Assembly: GCF_004143485.2 (NCBI RefSeq)
Contig: NZ_ML974131.1
Span: 568,332-632,331 of the forward strand
Direction of reading: 5' to 3'
Length of the DNA: 64,000 nucleotides
Source: Halorussus amylolyticus
GTDB lineage: Archaea > Halobacteriota > Halobacteria > Halobacteriales > Haladaptataceae
Positions 8,025-16,711 of this stretch are shown piece by piece. The translations under genes were made by a program, and so were the position numbers. Under the pieces are notes generated by a model, which had not been told where the DNA came from, searched no databases, and was given only the letters and a program-made list of their open reading frames with translations. Positions within the stretch are counted from its first letter, which is position 1; each line of letters starts with the position of its first letter.

Positions 8025-9368
8025 ATGGGTCTCTTCGACCGACTTCGTGGCGACGACAAGCCCCGCGTTGCTTTCTTCGGTATCGACGGCGTGCCGTACA
8101 GTTTTCTCGAAGACCACTTCGACGAGTTCGAGAACCTCGCCGCGCTCGCCGACGAGGGTTCGGCCGGGAAGATAGACAGTATCGTCCCGCCCGAATCCTC
8201 GGCGTGCTGGCCCTCCCTCACCACCGGAGTCAATCCCGGGAAGACCGGCGTCTACGGCTTCCAGGACCGCGAAATCGGCTCGTACGACACCTACGTTCCG
8301 ATGGGTCGAGACGTGCAGGCGACCCGACTCTGGGACCGCGTGCAGGAAGCGGGCCGAGACGCGACGGTGATGAACGTCCCCGTCACCTTCCCGCCACAGC
8401 GCAACGTCCAGCGCATGGTTTCGGGGTTCCTCTCGCCCGGCATCGACAAGGGCGCGTACCCGGACGACGTCCGTGAGTATCTCGACTCGACCGACTACCG
8501 CATCGACGCCAACGCCAAACTCGGTCACAAAGACGACAAATCGGCGTTCATCGAGAACGCCCACGAGACGCTCGACGCCCGGTACGAGGCGTTCAAACAC
8601 TACATTCAGGAGGACGACTGGGACCTCTTTTTCGGCGTGTTCATGACCACCGACCGGGTGAACCACTTCCTCTTCAAACATTACGAGGACGACGGCGAGT
8701 ACAAAGAGGAGTTCGTGGACTTCTACCGGAAGGTGGACCGCTACCTCGGCGAGATTCGGAAGAACCTCCCGGACGACGTGACGATGCTGGTCGCCTCCGA
8801 CCACGGCTTCACCAGCCTCGACTACGAGTTCTACGCCAACACGTGGCTCGAACAGGAGGGCTGGCTCTCCTTCGAGGACGACGACCACGAGGAACTCGGC
8901 GACATCAGCACCGACACCGAAGCCTACTCGCTGATTCCCGGCCGGTTCTACATCAACCTCGAAGGCCGCGAACCCCGCGGGAGCGTCCCCGAGAGCGAGT
9001 ACGAGGACAAGCGCGCCCAGCTAAAGGAGGCCCTCGAAAATCTCGAAGGCCCCGACGGCAACAAGGTCTGCGAGCGCGTCGTCGAGAAGGAAGACGCGTT
9101 CCACGGCGACCACGACGACATCGCGCCCGACCTCGTCGCCATCCCGAACCACGGGTTCGACCTCAAGGCCGGATTCAAGGGCCACGACGACTCGTTCGGC
9201 CACGGCCCGCGGAACGGCATGCACAGTTTCGACAACGCGTCGCTGTTCGTGGACGACCCGGACGCGACGATTCTGGACGTGGACCTCTACGACATCGCGC
9301 CCACGATTCTCGACCTGATGGAACTGGACTACAACGCGGGCGAGTTCGACGGCGAGAGTCTGGTCTGA
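8025..9368 (+). CDS. Alkaline-phosphatase-superfamily hydrolase (type I phosphodiesterase/nucleotide pyrophosphatase-like)
   Basis: Predicted metal-dependent phosphate- or phosphodiester-ester hydrolase. The 447-residue protein has the superfamily metal sites: GIDG near residue 19 with the nucleophile region PPESSACWPSLTTG (about 56-69), TTDRVNHFLFKH (about 206-217), SDHGF (about 253-257), and late His-containing segments GHDDSFGHG and DIAPTILDLM typical of the phosphoglycerate mutase/phosphodiesterase branch. There is no signal peptide, so it is probably cytoplasmic, and it is highly acidic. In archaea such proteins are annotated as 'alkaline phosphatase family' or AP3A hydrolase-like; the real substrate is unknown. 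It stands alone between two hairpin elements. Confidence 0.85.
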   Translation: MGLFDRLRGDDKPRVAFFGIDGVPYSFLEDHFDEFENLAALADEGSAGKIDSIVPPESSACWPSLTTGVNPGKTGVYGFQDREIGSYDTYVPMGRDVQATRLWDRVQEAGRDATVMNVPVTFPPQRNVQRMVSGFLSPGIDKGAYPDDVREYLDSTDYRIDANAKLGHKDDKSAFIENAHETLDARYEAFKHYIQEDDWDLFFGVFMTTDRVNHFLFKHYEDDGEYKEEFVDFYRKVDRYLGEIRKNLPDDVTMLVASDHGFTSLDYEFYANTWLEQEGWLSFEDDDHEELGDISTDTEAYSLIPGRFYINLEGREPRGSVPESEYEDKRAQLKEALENLEGPDGNKVCERVVEKEDAFHGDHDDIAPDLVAIPNHGFDLKAGFKGHDDSFGHGPRNGMHSFDNASLFVDDPDATILDVDLYDIAPTILDLMELDYNAGEFDGESLV

Positions 9369-9473
9369 GGCGATTCGGGGTCGGCCGAGACGATTCGTTT
9401 TTGATTCGTGTTTTCGGACTACGATCTCGGGGGCAACTGACCGCAGAGTCGCTATCACCCGCAACAAGAACGT

Positions 9474-9610
9474 CCGTTATCTCCGGTACCTGTGAAACCG
9501 CACAGCGACCGCGACCGCACCGCGCCCCCGTGCCTCCCCGCGTGCGTCTGCGAGCTCACCGAGCGCGCAGACGCGGCGCATCCTGTCGGCTGGTCAGATA
9601 GCTACGTCGT
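9474..9610 (+). repeat. Hairpin element remnant, copy B
   Basis: CTCCGGTACCTGTGAAACCG (9481-9500) is a diverged left terminus, followed by CGCACCGCGCCCCCGTGCC and CTCCCCGCG (9516-9542), a segment also seen in copy A at 7741-7767 and, inverted, in copy C at about 28970-28990. A GTCTGCG...CGCAGAC hairpin follows (9546-9572). No right terminus is obvious. It fills much of the 294-bp gap downstream of the phosphodiesterase-like gene and lies past the 3' end of cetZ. Confidence 0.6.
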
Positions 9611-9662
9611 GGTCTGTTCGGTTGGCGAAAGCGGCCGTCTGAGAAGGTCGCACGAAAGCGGA

Positions 9663-10742
9663 CTAAATCAGGTCTTCCAGTTCGTCGTTGTGGAACATCT
9701 CGGCCGGGTCTTCGCGGGGTTCCTCGGCCTGCTTGCTCGCCTCCTTCGCGCGCTCCATGAACGCCTCGACCCGAGCGGAGCGCTCGACGCCTCCGAGCAG
9801 GATGAGCGCCGCGAGACGACCGCTGTCGAGCGGGAAGTCCCCGCCCCGGACCTGCAGGCTCCCGGTCTCCTCCTCCATCCACTTTCGGGCGCGCTCGACG
9901 CCTTTCCGGGGAATCGCGTCCGGTTTCCCGGCTACCACGAGCAGTCCCGAGTCGGCTTCGACGGCGTTCGGGAGGCTGAGATTGCTGAGGAGCGCGCGCC
10001 GCGTTATCGAGGTCACGGTGTTGATGTTCTCCTCGGCGTCCTCGCTGGCTTCTGCGCTGGCGAACCCGAGCGTGGCGATGCCGCCCGACCGGAGGGTGTT
10101 GATGACCTCGCTCGAATCCACCACGCTCTCGCCGACGCCCTCGACCGCCTCGCCCGAGGCGAACAGCAAACCGACCCGCTGGGCGATGTTCTGATTGATT
10201 TTGTCGAACGCCTCGCCCACGCTCTCGCCCGAGGTGTGCCACGCGTCGTTGTCGATGAGGAGGGTCGCGTCGGCTTCCCGAACGAGGGTCATGAGCGAGC
10301 GTCCGGCGTTGGCCTGATACATCGCACCCTCGCCCTGTCCGGGGAGGATGCCGAGACCGTACACCGGAATCTGGTAGATGCGATTGAGTTCGCGCGCGAG
10401 GACCGGCGCGCCGCCCGACCCGGTGCCGCCGCCGAGACCCGCGACGACGAAGATGGCCTCGGCTTCGGCGGTGATGCGCCCATCTAGGGCGTCCATCACC
10501 TCGGTCGCGTCGCTCTGCATCACCTCCGCGCCGAGTTCGTTGTCGCCGCCGACGCCGTGGCCTTTCACTTGCGACTGCCCGATGAGCACCGTTTCGAGGT
10601 CGAGTTCCCGGAGGTCGGCCTTCGCGGAGTTGACCGCGAGCGCACCTTTGACCGCCCCGAACCCCATCCGCTGGTCGTACTCGGCAAGCTTCTGGGTTAA
10701 TTTACCGCCAGCCTGCCCGACACCAATCAGGACGACTTTCAT
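9663..10742 (-). CDS. cetZ: CetZ tubulin/FtsZ-superfamily cytoskeletal protein
   Basis: GTP-binding cytoskeletal protein of the CetZ group, which in haloarchaea controls cell shape and motility rather than division. The 359-residue protein starts with MKVVLIGVGQAGGK, has the tubulin signature GLGGGTGSGGAP (about 99-110), a T3-T5 region GILPGQGEGAMYQANAG and the T7-like segment NQNIAQRVG. The C terminus ends acidic (NDELEDLI). The length and GVGQAGG N terminus fit CetZ rather than FtsZ1/FtsZ2. It is divergent from the pilus-like locus at 10847, which is suggestive because CetZ1 affects motility in Haloferax (known), but a functional link here is inference. Confidence 0.93.
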   Translation of the reverse strand: MKVVLIGVGQAGGKLTQKLAEYDQRMGFGAVKGALAVNSAKADLRELDLETVLIGQSQVKGHGVGGDNELGAEVMQSDATEVMDALDGRITAEAEAIFVVAGLGGGTGSGGAPVLARELNRIYQIPVYGLGILPGQGEGAMYQANAGRSLMTLVREADATLLIDNDAWHTSGESVGEAFDKINQNIAQRVGLLFASGEAVEGVGESVVDSSEVINTLRSGGIATLGFASAEASEDAEENINTVTSITRRALLSNLSLPNAVEADSGLLVVAGKPDAIPRKGVERARKWMEEETGSLQVRGGDFPLDSGRLAALILLGGVERSARVEAFMERAKEASKQAEEPREDPAEMFHNDELEDLI

Positions 10743-10814
10743 GCACGGTTCCTTTCATTCACGCACAATCAACTTTGCGGCGTGGGGACGACGCGCGATG
10801 GTCACGACGCGTAC

Positions 10815-10846
10815 ATTTAAGTATCAAACCGGGACCAGTTCGGCGC
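10815..10846 (+). promoter_or_regulatory. Promoter with shared pilus-locus signature (copy 1)
   Basis: ATTTAAGT box at 10815-10822, GGGACCA at 10831-10837 and ATG at 10847. The same elements with the same spacing (16 bp from box start to GGGACC, 32 bp to ATG) occur before the genes at 11849 and 16712. The box position predicts a leaderless mRNA. Confidence 0.7.
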
Positions 10847-11305
10847 ATGTCCGACCTCGACGCGCTCGACGAGCGACTTCGCGCGGTCGAGCGCGCGCTC
10901 ACCGACGCCGACCGCGACTTGACTGACCTCCGGGACGCCGCCAACCTCGCGCGCGAAGTCGAGTCGCTCGCCGAGCGACTCGACGAACTGGAGAATCGGG
11001 CCGACGACCTCGACGCCGCGACTCAGGCGCTCCGGGGCTACGTCGGCAACGTTCGCGCGGTCAACGAGGCGGTCGAGCGACGGGCCGACGCCGCGTTGGC
11101 GAAGGCCGAATCGCTCGAAACGGACGCCGCACCGTTCGAAACGGACGCCGAACCGCGCGATTCCGACTGTCGCTGCGACTCCGCGCGTCGATACGAACGT
11201 CCCCGTCGCCGCCCTGCCGTCTCGGACGGTTCAGATTCCGATACCGACCCCGGCCGAGACGACGGGGACGACGGCCTGCTCGCGTGCGTCGGGAATCTCC
11301 TGTAG
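10847..11305 (+). CDS. Coiled-coil protein of the pilus-like locus (DUF7310-like)
   Basis: 152 residues with no membrane helix. Residues about 1-90 form a long acidic coiled coil (LDERLRAVERALTDADRDL..., LAERLDELENRADDLD). The C-terminal third is disordered and mixed in charge, with a CRC motif (about 108-110) and a terminal LLACVGNLL. It is the first gene of the unit with the shared promoter and is followed by the next gene with a 1-bp overlap (TAGTG). A scaffold or cytoplasmic partner of the secretion ATPase is likely from context. The DUF7310 label is from memory. Confidence 0.75.
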   Translation: MSDLDALDERLRAVERALTDADRDLTDLRDAANLAREVESLAERLDELENRADDLDAATQALRGYVGNVRAVNEAVERRADAALAKAESLETDAAPFETDAEPRDSDCRCDSARRYERPRRRPAVSDGSDSDTDPGRDDGDDGLLACVGNLL

Positions 11306-11877
11306 TGCTCCGCACGGTTCTCGCGGTCGCGCTCGCCGTCGCGCTCGTCGCGGCCGCGACGAGCGCGCTCGATTCGGCCCGGACCGCCCGAAGCGAGCGC
11401 CTCACCGAAGCCGAACTCGACCGCATCGAAGCGGCCGCAGAGAGTCTCGTCAGCGAGGAGAGTCCTGCCGAACCCGGAACTCCCGGTCCTCGGCGCACGC
11501 TGACCGTCTCGCTTCCGGGCGAGTCGCTCACGACCGCCCCGGTGGCGCTCGTCGCGCTCGGCGGAATCCCCGGAGGAAATTCGGCGGCCGACACTGACGA
11601 GCGCGACGCGTTCGCCTCCCGAATCGACGGCGGTCGCCATCGCGTCCGCCGAGTCGGGTTCGACCTGCGCGCGGCGGTCCCGACGGAGAACAATCGCGGT
11701 TGGCGACTCGCTCCCGACGACGGACCGCTCGTCCTTCGAGGTGGCGAGACCCACCGGGTCGTCCTCCGACTCGTCCGAATCGACGGGCGACCGACCGTGG
11801 TCGCGAGCGCCCGGAGATTTAAATCCGAAGACGGGACCACCTCGCCCCATGCGAGACCTGCTGGCGCGATTTCGTGA
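11305..11877 (+). CDS. Anchored extracytoplasmic protein of the pilus-like locus (DUF7311-like)
   Basis: 190 residues starting at a GTG that overlaps the previous stop. One hydrophobic segment (about 2-22, LRTVLAVALAVALVAAATSA) acts as signal or anchor; the rest is predicted outside the membrane, with an LTEAELDRIEAAAESL helix resembling the start of pseudopilin stalks and a beta-rich remainder. It overlaps the ATPase gene by 29 bp in another frame, and the ATPase promoter lies inside its 3' end. Function is inferred only from context. The DUF7311 label is from memory. Confidence 0.7.
   Translation: MLRTVLAVALAVALVAAATSALDSARTARSERLTEAELDRIEAAAESLVSEESPAEPGTPGPRRTLTVSLPGESLTTAPVALVALGGIPGGNSAADTDERDAFASRIDGGRHRVRRVGFDLRAAVPTENNRGWRLAPDDGPLVLRGGETHRVVLRLVRIDGRPTVVASARRFKSEDGTTSPHARPAGAIS
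11817..11848 (+). promoter_or_regulatory. Promoter with shared pilus-locus signature (copy 2)
   Basis: ATTTAAAT at 11817-11824, CCGAAG behind it, GGGACCA at 11833-11839 and ATG at 11849. It lies inside the preceding gene and sets the start of the ATPase gene. It is almost identical to copy 3 at 16680-16711. Confidence 0.75.
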
Positions 11878-13789
11878 CCGCGAGGATGCCGCCTGCACCT
11901 GTGACCCCGTCTTCGAGGGCGACCGCCTCCTGCTCGACGCCGAGGGGTGTCCGGGCCGCGGCGACCTCGTCGCGCATCTGGACTGCCGAGCGACCGCAAT
12001 CCGGGCGCTCGCCGACCGCGAGGCCAATTCCGTCGTGACCCGAACCGGCGCGCTCGAACGCGCCTACGAAGGCGATTCCGCCGCGCTCCTCGTCGCGGCC
12101 GGACGGTTCGTCGAGCGCGCCGCGTTCTACGACGCGGCGCTCGCCGACCGCGCCGCGCGCGACCCCCTCGGGGCCGCGCGCGCCGCAATCGGGCGCGCGG
12201 GTCCGGTGAGCGACATCGCGGCCGAGACGGGGATAGCGGAAGCCGCCCACCGAAACGGAGGCGAGGACTACGCCGACGCGCTCCGGGCGTTCGTCGGCCC
12301 GCCGATAGCCAAGGCGCGGGTCGCCGCGAGTCCGCCGCCCGACGCCGCACTCTCGGCCACTCGCACCCTCTCGACCGGCGCGACGGTTCGAATCTACGCC
12401 GAGTCCGGGCGCGCGCTCCGGACCTACCACCTCGAACCGGTCGAACACACGTTCGACGCGACCGCGCTGGAACTCTTGGCGCGCGCTCACGGCCTGCTCG
12501 CGGAGGGGGCGGTGTCGGGCGACCACGAGCGCGCGCCCGGACGAGCGGTTCGCCGGGTGTCCGACGGCCACGGAGACGAAAGCCGCGACGACCGCGACGT
12601 CCCGGTCGCGGACCTCTCCGCGGTCCTCGAAAAGCACACCCGCGGCTACGGCGTGTTGGCCGACTTCTTCGCCGACCCCGCGGTGTCAGACGTGTTCGCG
12701 ACCGCGCCGGTCGGCGACAACCCCCTCCGAGCGACGGTGGACGGCGAGCGAATGCGGACGAACGTCAGGCTGACCCCCGAGGGCGCGGAGACGTTGGCTT
12801 CCCGGTTCCGGCGCGCGAGCGGTCGGGCGTTCTCGCGGGCGGCCCCGACCCTCGACGCGACCGCCGAAACCGCGGGCGGCACGGTTCGGGTCGCGGGCGT
12901 CACCGACCCCGTGAGCGACGGGCCGGGGTTCGCCTTCCGGGCGCACGACGAGACGGCGTGGACGCTCCCCGCGCTGGTCGCCAACGGAACCGTTCCGGCC
13001 GACGCCGCGGCCTTCCTCTCGCTCGCGGTCGAGCGCGCGGCCGCCGGACTCGTGGCCGGGCCGCGCGGCGCTGGCAAGACGACGCTCCTCTCGGCGCTCC
13101 TCTGGGAGATTCCCGCGCCGACTCGGACGGTAGTCATCGAGGACACGCCCGAACTCCCGGTCGCGGCGCTCCAGCGCGAGGGCGGCGGGCGCGACGTGCA
13201 GGCGCTCCGAACGACGACCGGCGACGGGCCGGGACTCGACCCGGCGGACGCGCTCCGGGCCGCGCTTCGACTCGGCGAGGGGGCGCTGGTCGTCGGCGAG
13301 GTTCGGGGCGAGGAGGCCGCAGTCCTCTACGAGGCGATGCGGGTCGGCGCGAGCGGCGACGCGGTCCTCGGCACCATCCACGGCGACGGCGGCGCGGCGG
13401 TCCGCGAGCGCGTCGTCTCGGACCTCGGCGTCCCGGCGTCGTCGTTCGCTGCCACCGACCTCGTGGTGACGCTCGAAACGACTCGGACTTCGGACGGGAA
13501 GCGTCGTCGAGTCCGGCGCATCGAGGAGGTCGTGGACGGAGACCGATTCGAGGCGCTGTACGAGGTTCGGGACGGGACCGTAGAATCGACGGACCGAATC
13601 GACCGGGGCGACAGTCCGCTGGTCGCCGCGCTCGCTCGTCCGGACGAACGCTACGCGGGCGTCCGCGAGACGCTCGCCGACCGCGCGGAACTACTCGAAA
13701 CGCTGGCGCGCGAGGGTCGGACGACCCCCGAGGACGTGACGAGGGCGTCCGCCGAGCGCGAGGCCCACCGCGAGGGAAGCGAATCGTGA
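11849..13789 (+). CDS. Type II/IV secretion system ATPase (PilB/TadA/GspE family)
   Basis: Hexameric motor ATPase that powers assembly of archaeal type IV pilus-like filaments. The 646 residues comprise an N-terminal region of about 250 residues with a possible metal-binding CTC...C set (17-19, 34), a linker, and the C-terminal ATPase: Walker A GPRGAGKT (404-411), Asp-box VVIEDTPELP (428-437), Walker B LVVGEVRGEEA (480-490) and His-box GTIHGDGG (508-515). The ATG at 11849 is chosen because a TATA-like box lies 25-32 bp upstream; upstream in-frame ATGs would precede the promoter. The stop overlaps the GTG of the PilC-like gene (GTGA). Family confident; the exact filament type is unknown. Confidence 0.92.
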   Translation: MRDLLARFRDREDAACTCDPVFEGDRLLLDAEGCPGRGDLVAHLDCRATAIRALADREANSVVTRTGALERAYEGDSAALLVAAGRFVERAAFYDAALADRAARDPLGAARAAIGRAGPVSDIAAETGIAEAAHRNGGEDYADALRAFVGPPIAKARVAASPPPDAALSATRTLSTGATVRIYAESGRALRTYHLEPVEHTFDATALELLARAHGLLAEGAVSGDHERAPGRAVRRVSDGHGDESRDDRDVPVADLSAVLEKHTRGYGVLADFFADPAVSDVFATAPVGDNPLRATVDGERMRTNVRLTPEGAETLASRFRRASGRAFSRAAPTLDATAETAGGTVRVAGVTDPVSDGPGFAFRAHDETAWTLPALVANGTVPADAAAFLSLAVERAAAGLVAGPRGAGKTTLLSALLWEIPAPTRTVVIEDTPELPVAALQREGGGRDVQALRTTTGDGPGLDPADALRAALRLGEGALVVGEVRGEEAAVLYEAMRVGASGDAVLGTIHGDGGAAVRERVVSDLGVPASSFAATDLVVTLETTRTSDGKRRRVRRIEEVVDGDRFEALYEVRDGTVESTDRIDRGDSPLVAALARPDERYAGVRETLADRAELLETLAREGRTTPEDVTRASAEREAHREGSES

Positions 13790-15429
13790 CCCTCCGACAG
13801 TTGGCTCAGCTCTACCCGTTCCCGGTCGAGACCGACGCCGACCTCGAACGCGCGCTGGCGTACCTCGGCGCGAGTGTGACCGCCGAAACCGTCGTTCGCG
13901 CGGGGTACGGGACCGCCGTGCTTCTCGGACTCTGCGGAATCCTCGTGCTGGCGGTGGTCGGGTCGGTCTCGCTCGGCGCGATATACGCCGCCCGGCGCGG
14001 CCCCGTCGCGCTGGCCACAGCGCGACGGACCGCGGCGCTCGGGACCGCGCCCGCGCTCGTCGCTCGACTCGTCCTCCGGATGCGAATCGAACCGGTGAGC
14101 GAGCGCGCGGCGGCGTTCGCCGCGCGCTCGCACGGCCCGCTCGCGGCCAGCCTCCGCGAACACGTCCGGCGAGCGTCGGGCACGCCGCAGTCGGGACTGG
14201 CGGCGTTCGGTTCGACGTGGGCCGACTGGAATCCGCCGCTTCGGCGGGCGGTCCTGCTCGTGGCCGCGGCGGCCGACGCCCCCGCGAGTGACCGAAACCG
14301 GACTCTCGACCGAGCGATGGACGCCATCCTCGACGGCACCCGCGACCGGATGGCGACGTTCGCCGAGCGCGTTCGGGGTCCGACGACCGCGCTGTACGCC
14401 TTCGGCGTCCTGCTCCCCCTCGCGCTGGTCGCGGTGCTTCCCGCGGCGCGAGTCGCGGGGTTCCCGATTTCGGTTCCCGTGCTGGTGACAGTCTACGACC
14501 TGCTCCTGCCCGGTCTGCTCGTCGCCGCAGGCGCGTGGCTGTTGGTCCGGCGGCCCGCCGCGTTCCCCCCACCGGAGGTGTCTCGGAGCCATCCTTCGGT
14601 TCCCGACCGACGCTGGCCCGCTCTCGTCGCGGGTGCGGTCGCCGGACTCGTCGCGCTCGCCGGAACTGCTCCGCTTCCGGCGTGGACGCGCTGGCTCGGG
14701 GTTCCGGGGGCCGCGCTCGGTGCCACGTTGGTCGCGTGGTTCCGTCCGGTCAAACTGGTCCGAGACGACGCCCGCGCTGTCGAAGCCCACTTGACCGACG
14801 CGCTCTACCTCGTCGGACGACGCGTGAGCGACGGGAAGGCCGTCGAGTCGGCTATCGAGGACGCCGCCCCCGAAGTTGCGGGACGGACCGGCGAGATGCT
14901 CGGCGAAACCGCGAGTGTCCAGCGACGACTCCGAATCGGGGTTCGAGAGGCGTTTCTCGGCGAGTACGGTGCGCTCGCCGACGTGCCGAGTCCGCAGGCC
15001 CGGAGCGTGGCCTCGCTGCTGGCGCTGGCCGCCCGCGAGGGCCGCCCCGCCGGACGGGCAATCGTCTCGATGGCAGACCACGTAGACGACCTCCAGCGCG
15101 TCGAGCGCGAGGCTGGAAGAGAGCTTGCGCGCGTGACCGGAACGCTTCGGAACACCGCCGCGATTTTCGGCCCGCTTGTCGGCGGCGCGACCGTCGCGCT
15201 CGCCGACGCGATGGCGGGCGGGTCGCTCGGTGAACCGTTCCCCACGGCCGCGCTCGGCCTCGCGGTCGGCGGGTACGTCATCCTGCTTGCGGCGATTCTG
15301 GCCGCGCTCGCGACCGCGCTGGCGCGAGGGTTCGACCGCGCGCTCGTCGGCTATCGGGTGGGTCTCGCGCTCCTCGCCGCCGTCGGGTCGTTCCTCGCGG
15401 GGTTCGCGGGGGCCGGATTCGCGGTGTAG
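13786..15429 (+). CDS. Type II secretion system F/PilC/TadC-like membrane protein
   Basis: Polytopic platform protein of an archaeal type IV pilus-like machine. 547 residues starting at a GTG (TLRQLAQLYP) that overlaps the ATPase stop. About nine hydrophobic segments are seen, arranged as two T2SSF-like modules: a soluble helical part (about 80-190), membrane helices (about 200-260 and 285-325), a second soluble part (AVEAHLTDALYLVGRRVSDGK..., about 330-455) and the last three helices (about 460-547). The second module has the typical helical T2SSF pattern ending in ERVEREAGRELARVTGTLRNTA-like sequence. It is in an operon with its ATPase, the usual archaeal arrangement. Confidence 0.9.
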   Translation: MTLRQLAQLYPFPVETDADLERALAYLGASVTAETVVRAGYGTAVLLGLCGILVLAVVGSVSLGAIYAARRGPVALATARRTAALGTAPALVARLVLRMRIEPVSERAAAFAARSHGPLAASLREHVRRASGTPQSGLAAFGSTWADWNPPLRRAVLLVAAAADAPASDRNRTLDRAMDAILDGTRDRMATFAERVRGPTTALYAFGVLLPLALVAVLPAARVAGFPISVPVLVTVYDLLLPGLLVAAGAWLLVRRPAAFPPPEVSRSHPSVPDRRWPALVAGAVAGLVALAGTAPLPAWTRWLGVPGAALGATLVAWFRPVKLVRDDARAVEAHLTDALYLVGRRVSDGKAVESAIEDAAPEVAGRTGEMLGETASVQRRLRIGVREAFLGEYGALADVPSPQARSVASLLALAAREGRPAGRAIVSMADHVDDLQRVEREAGRELARVTGTLRNTAAIFGPLVGGATVALADAMAGGSLGEPFPTAALGLAVGGYVILLAAILAALATALARGFDRALVGYRVGLALLAAVGSFLAGFAGAGFAV

Positions 15430-15493
15430 CGCGCTCGTCGAGCGCGCTTCGCTCTCGCGTAGAGTTATAGTTCGGGCGACTCAGATTCGAGGT

Positions 15494-16645
15494 ATGACGA
15501 CAGCAAACAATGACAGATACGATGCAATCGTCGTGGGCGTCGGCGGGATGGGAAGCGCCGCGGCGTACCACCTCGCCGACCGGGGTTTGGACGTACTGGG
15601 TCTCGAACGGTACGACATCCCACACGCACAGGGGTCCTCGCACGGCGGGTCGCGCATCATCCGACTCGCGTACCACGAACACCCGTCGTACGTCCCGCTA
15701 CTCCAGTCGGCCTACGACGAGTGGGACGCGCTCGAAATCGAATCCGGGAGGACGCTTCTCCACGAGACCGGGTCGGTCGCGGCGGGACCGCCCGGCGACG
15801 AGATTTTCGAGGGCGCGCGCCGGTCGTGTCGGGAACACGACCTCGAACACGAGGTGCTGTCGGCCTCGGAACTCAACGAGCGATTCCCCGGCTACGACGT
15901 GCCAGCCGACTATCGCGCGGTGTTCCAGCCCGAGGGCGGCTTCCTGGTCCCGGAAGACTGCATCGTGGCCCACGTCGAGGGCGCGCAGGCTCGGGGAGCC
16001 GAGATTCGCGCCCGAACGCCGGTCCGCGACTGGACGCCCCTCGACGACGGCGGGGTCGCGGTCGAAACCGAAACCGAGCGATTCGAGGCCGACTCGCTCG
16101 TCCTCGCGGCCGGCGCGTGGACCGGGACGATGGTCCCCGAACTCGACCCGGTGCTGACGCCCGAGCGTCAGGTCGTCGGGTGGTTTCAGCCGGATTCGCC
16201 CGATAGATTCGCGCCCGATTCGTTCCCCGTATTCGTAGTCGCCACCGACGACACCGAGATTTACGGCTTCCCGGTCCACGACACGCCGGGCGTCAAAATC
16301 GGCAAGTACAATCACCGAAAGCAGGCGGTGGACCCCGACGAGATGTCCCGAACGCCGACGCCGACCGACGAGCGCGTCCTCCGAGACCCGCTCGACGCGT
16401 ACTTCGCGGACGCCGCCGGGCCGACGATGCGACTCGAAACGTGCCTGTTCACGAACACGCCCGACAGCCGATTCGTCATCGACACCCATCCCGACCACCC
16501 GCAGGTCGCGATTGCGGCGGGGTTCTCGGGCCACGGCTTCAAATTTTCGAGCGTCGTGGGGTCGATTCTCGCCGACCTCACCACCGAGAGAGCGACCGAC
16601 CACCCCATCGACGCCTTCGAAATCGACCGCTTCGAGCGCGACTGA
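15494..16645 (+). CDS. FAD-dependent amino-acid oxidase, SolA/monomeric sarcosine oxidase family
   Basis: Predicted N-methyl amino-acid oxidase that demethylates sarcosine, N-methyl-tryptophan or a related compound with production of hydrogen peroxide. 383 residues. The Rossmann FAD motif GVGGMGSAAAYHLADRG lies at about 16-32, with SSHGGSRIIRLAY (about 54-66) typical of MSOX. The segment ETCLFTNTPDSRFVID (about 316-331) contains the Cys that binds FAD covalently in the family. The C terminus has AAGFSGHGFKFSSVVG. A GTTATAG box at 15464-15470 precedes the ATG by about 27 bp. The gene sits between the two halves of the pilus-like locus but has its own promoter and no obvious link to it. Confidence 0.88.
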   Translation: MTTANNDRYDAIVVGVGGMGSAAAYHLADRGLDVLGLERYDIPHAQGSSHGGSRIIRLAYHEHPSYVPLLQSAYDEWDALEIESGRTLLHETGSVAAGPPGDEIFEGARRSCREHDLEHEVLSASELNERFPGYDVPADYRAVFQPEGGFLVPEDCIVAHVEGAQARGAEIRARTPVRDWTPLDDGGVAVETETERFEADSLVLAAGAWTGTMVPELDPVLTPERQVVGWFQPDSPDRFAPDSFPVFVVATDDTEIYGFPVHDTPGVKIGKYNHRKQAVDPDEMSRTPTPTDERVLRDPLDAYFADAAGPTMRLETCLFTNTPDSRFVIDTHPDHPQVAIAAGFSGHGFKFSSVVGSILADLTTERATDHPIDAFEIDRFERD

Positions 16646-16679
16646 CGCCCTGCAGGACGACCGGCTTTCGCGGGCGTAG

Positions 16680-16711
16680 ATTTAAATCCGAAGCCGGGAC
16701 CAACCCGGCCC
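16680..16711 (+). promoter_or_regulatory. Promoter with shared pilus-locus signature (copy 3)
   Basis: ATTTAAAT at 16680-16687, CCGAAG, GGGACCA at 16696-16702 and ATG at 16712. Spacing is identical to copies 1 and 2. It drives the second part of the pilus-like locus. Confidence 0.75.

Noticed and set aside
11947..13785. Long open frame extending the PilC-like gene upstream by 613 codons
   Set aside because: Overlaps the secretion ATPase in another frame, is Arg/Pro-rich low complexity, and the GTG at 13786 with GTGA coupling is the proper start.
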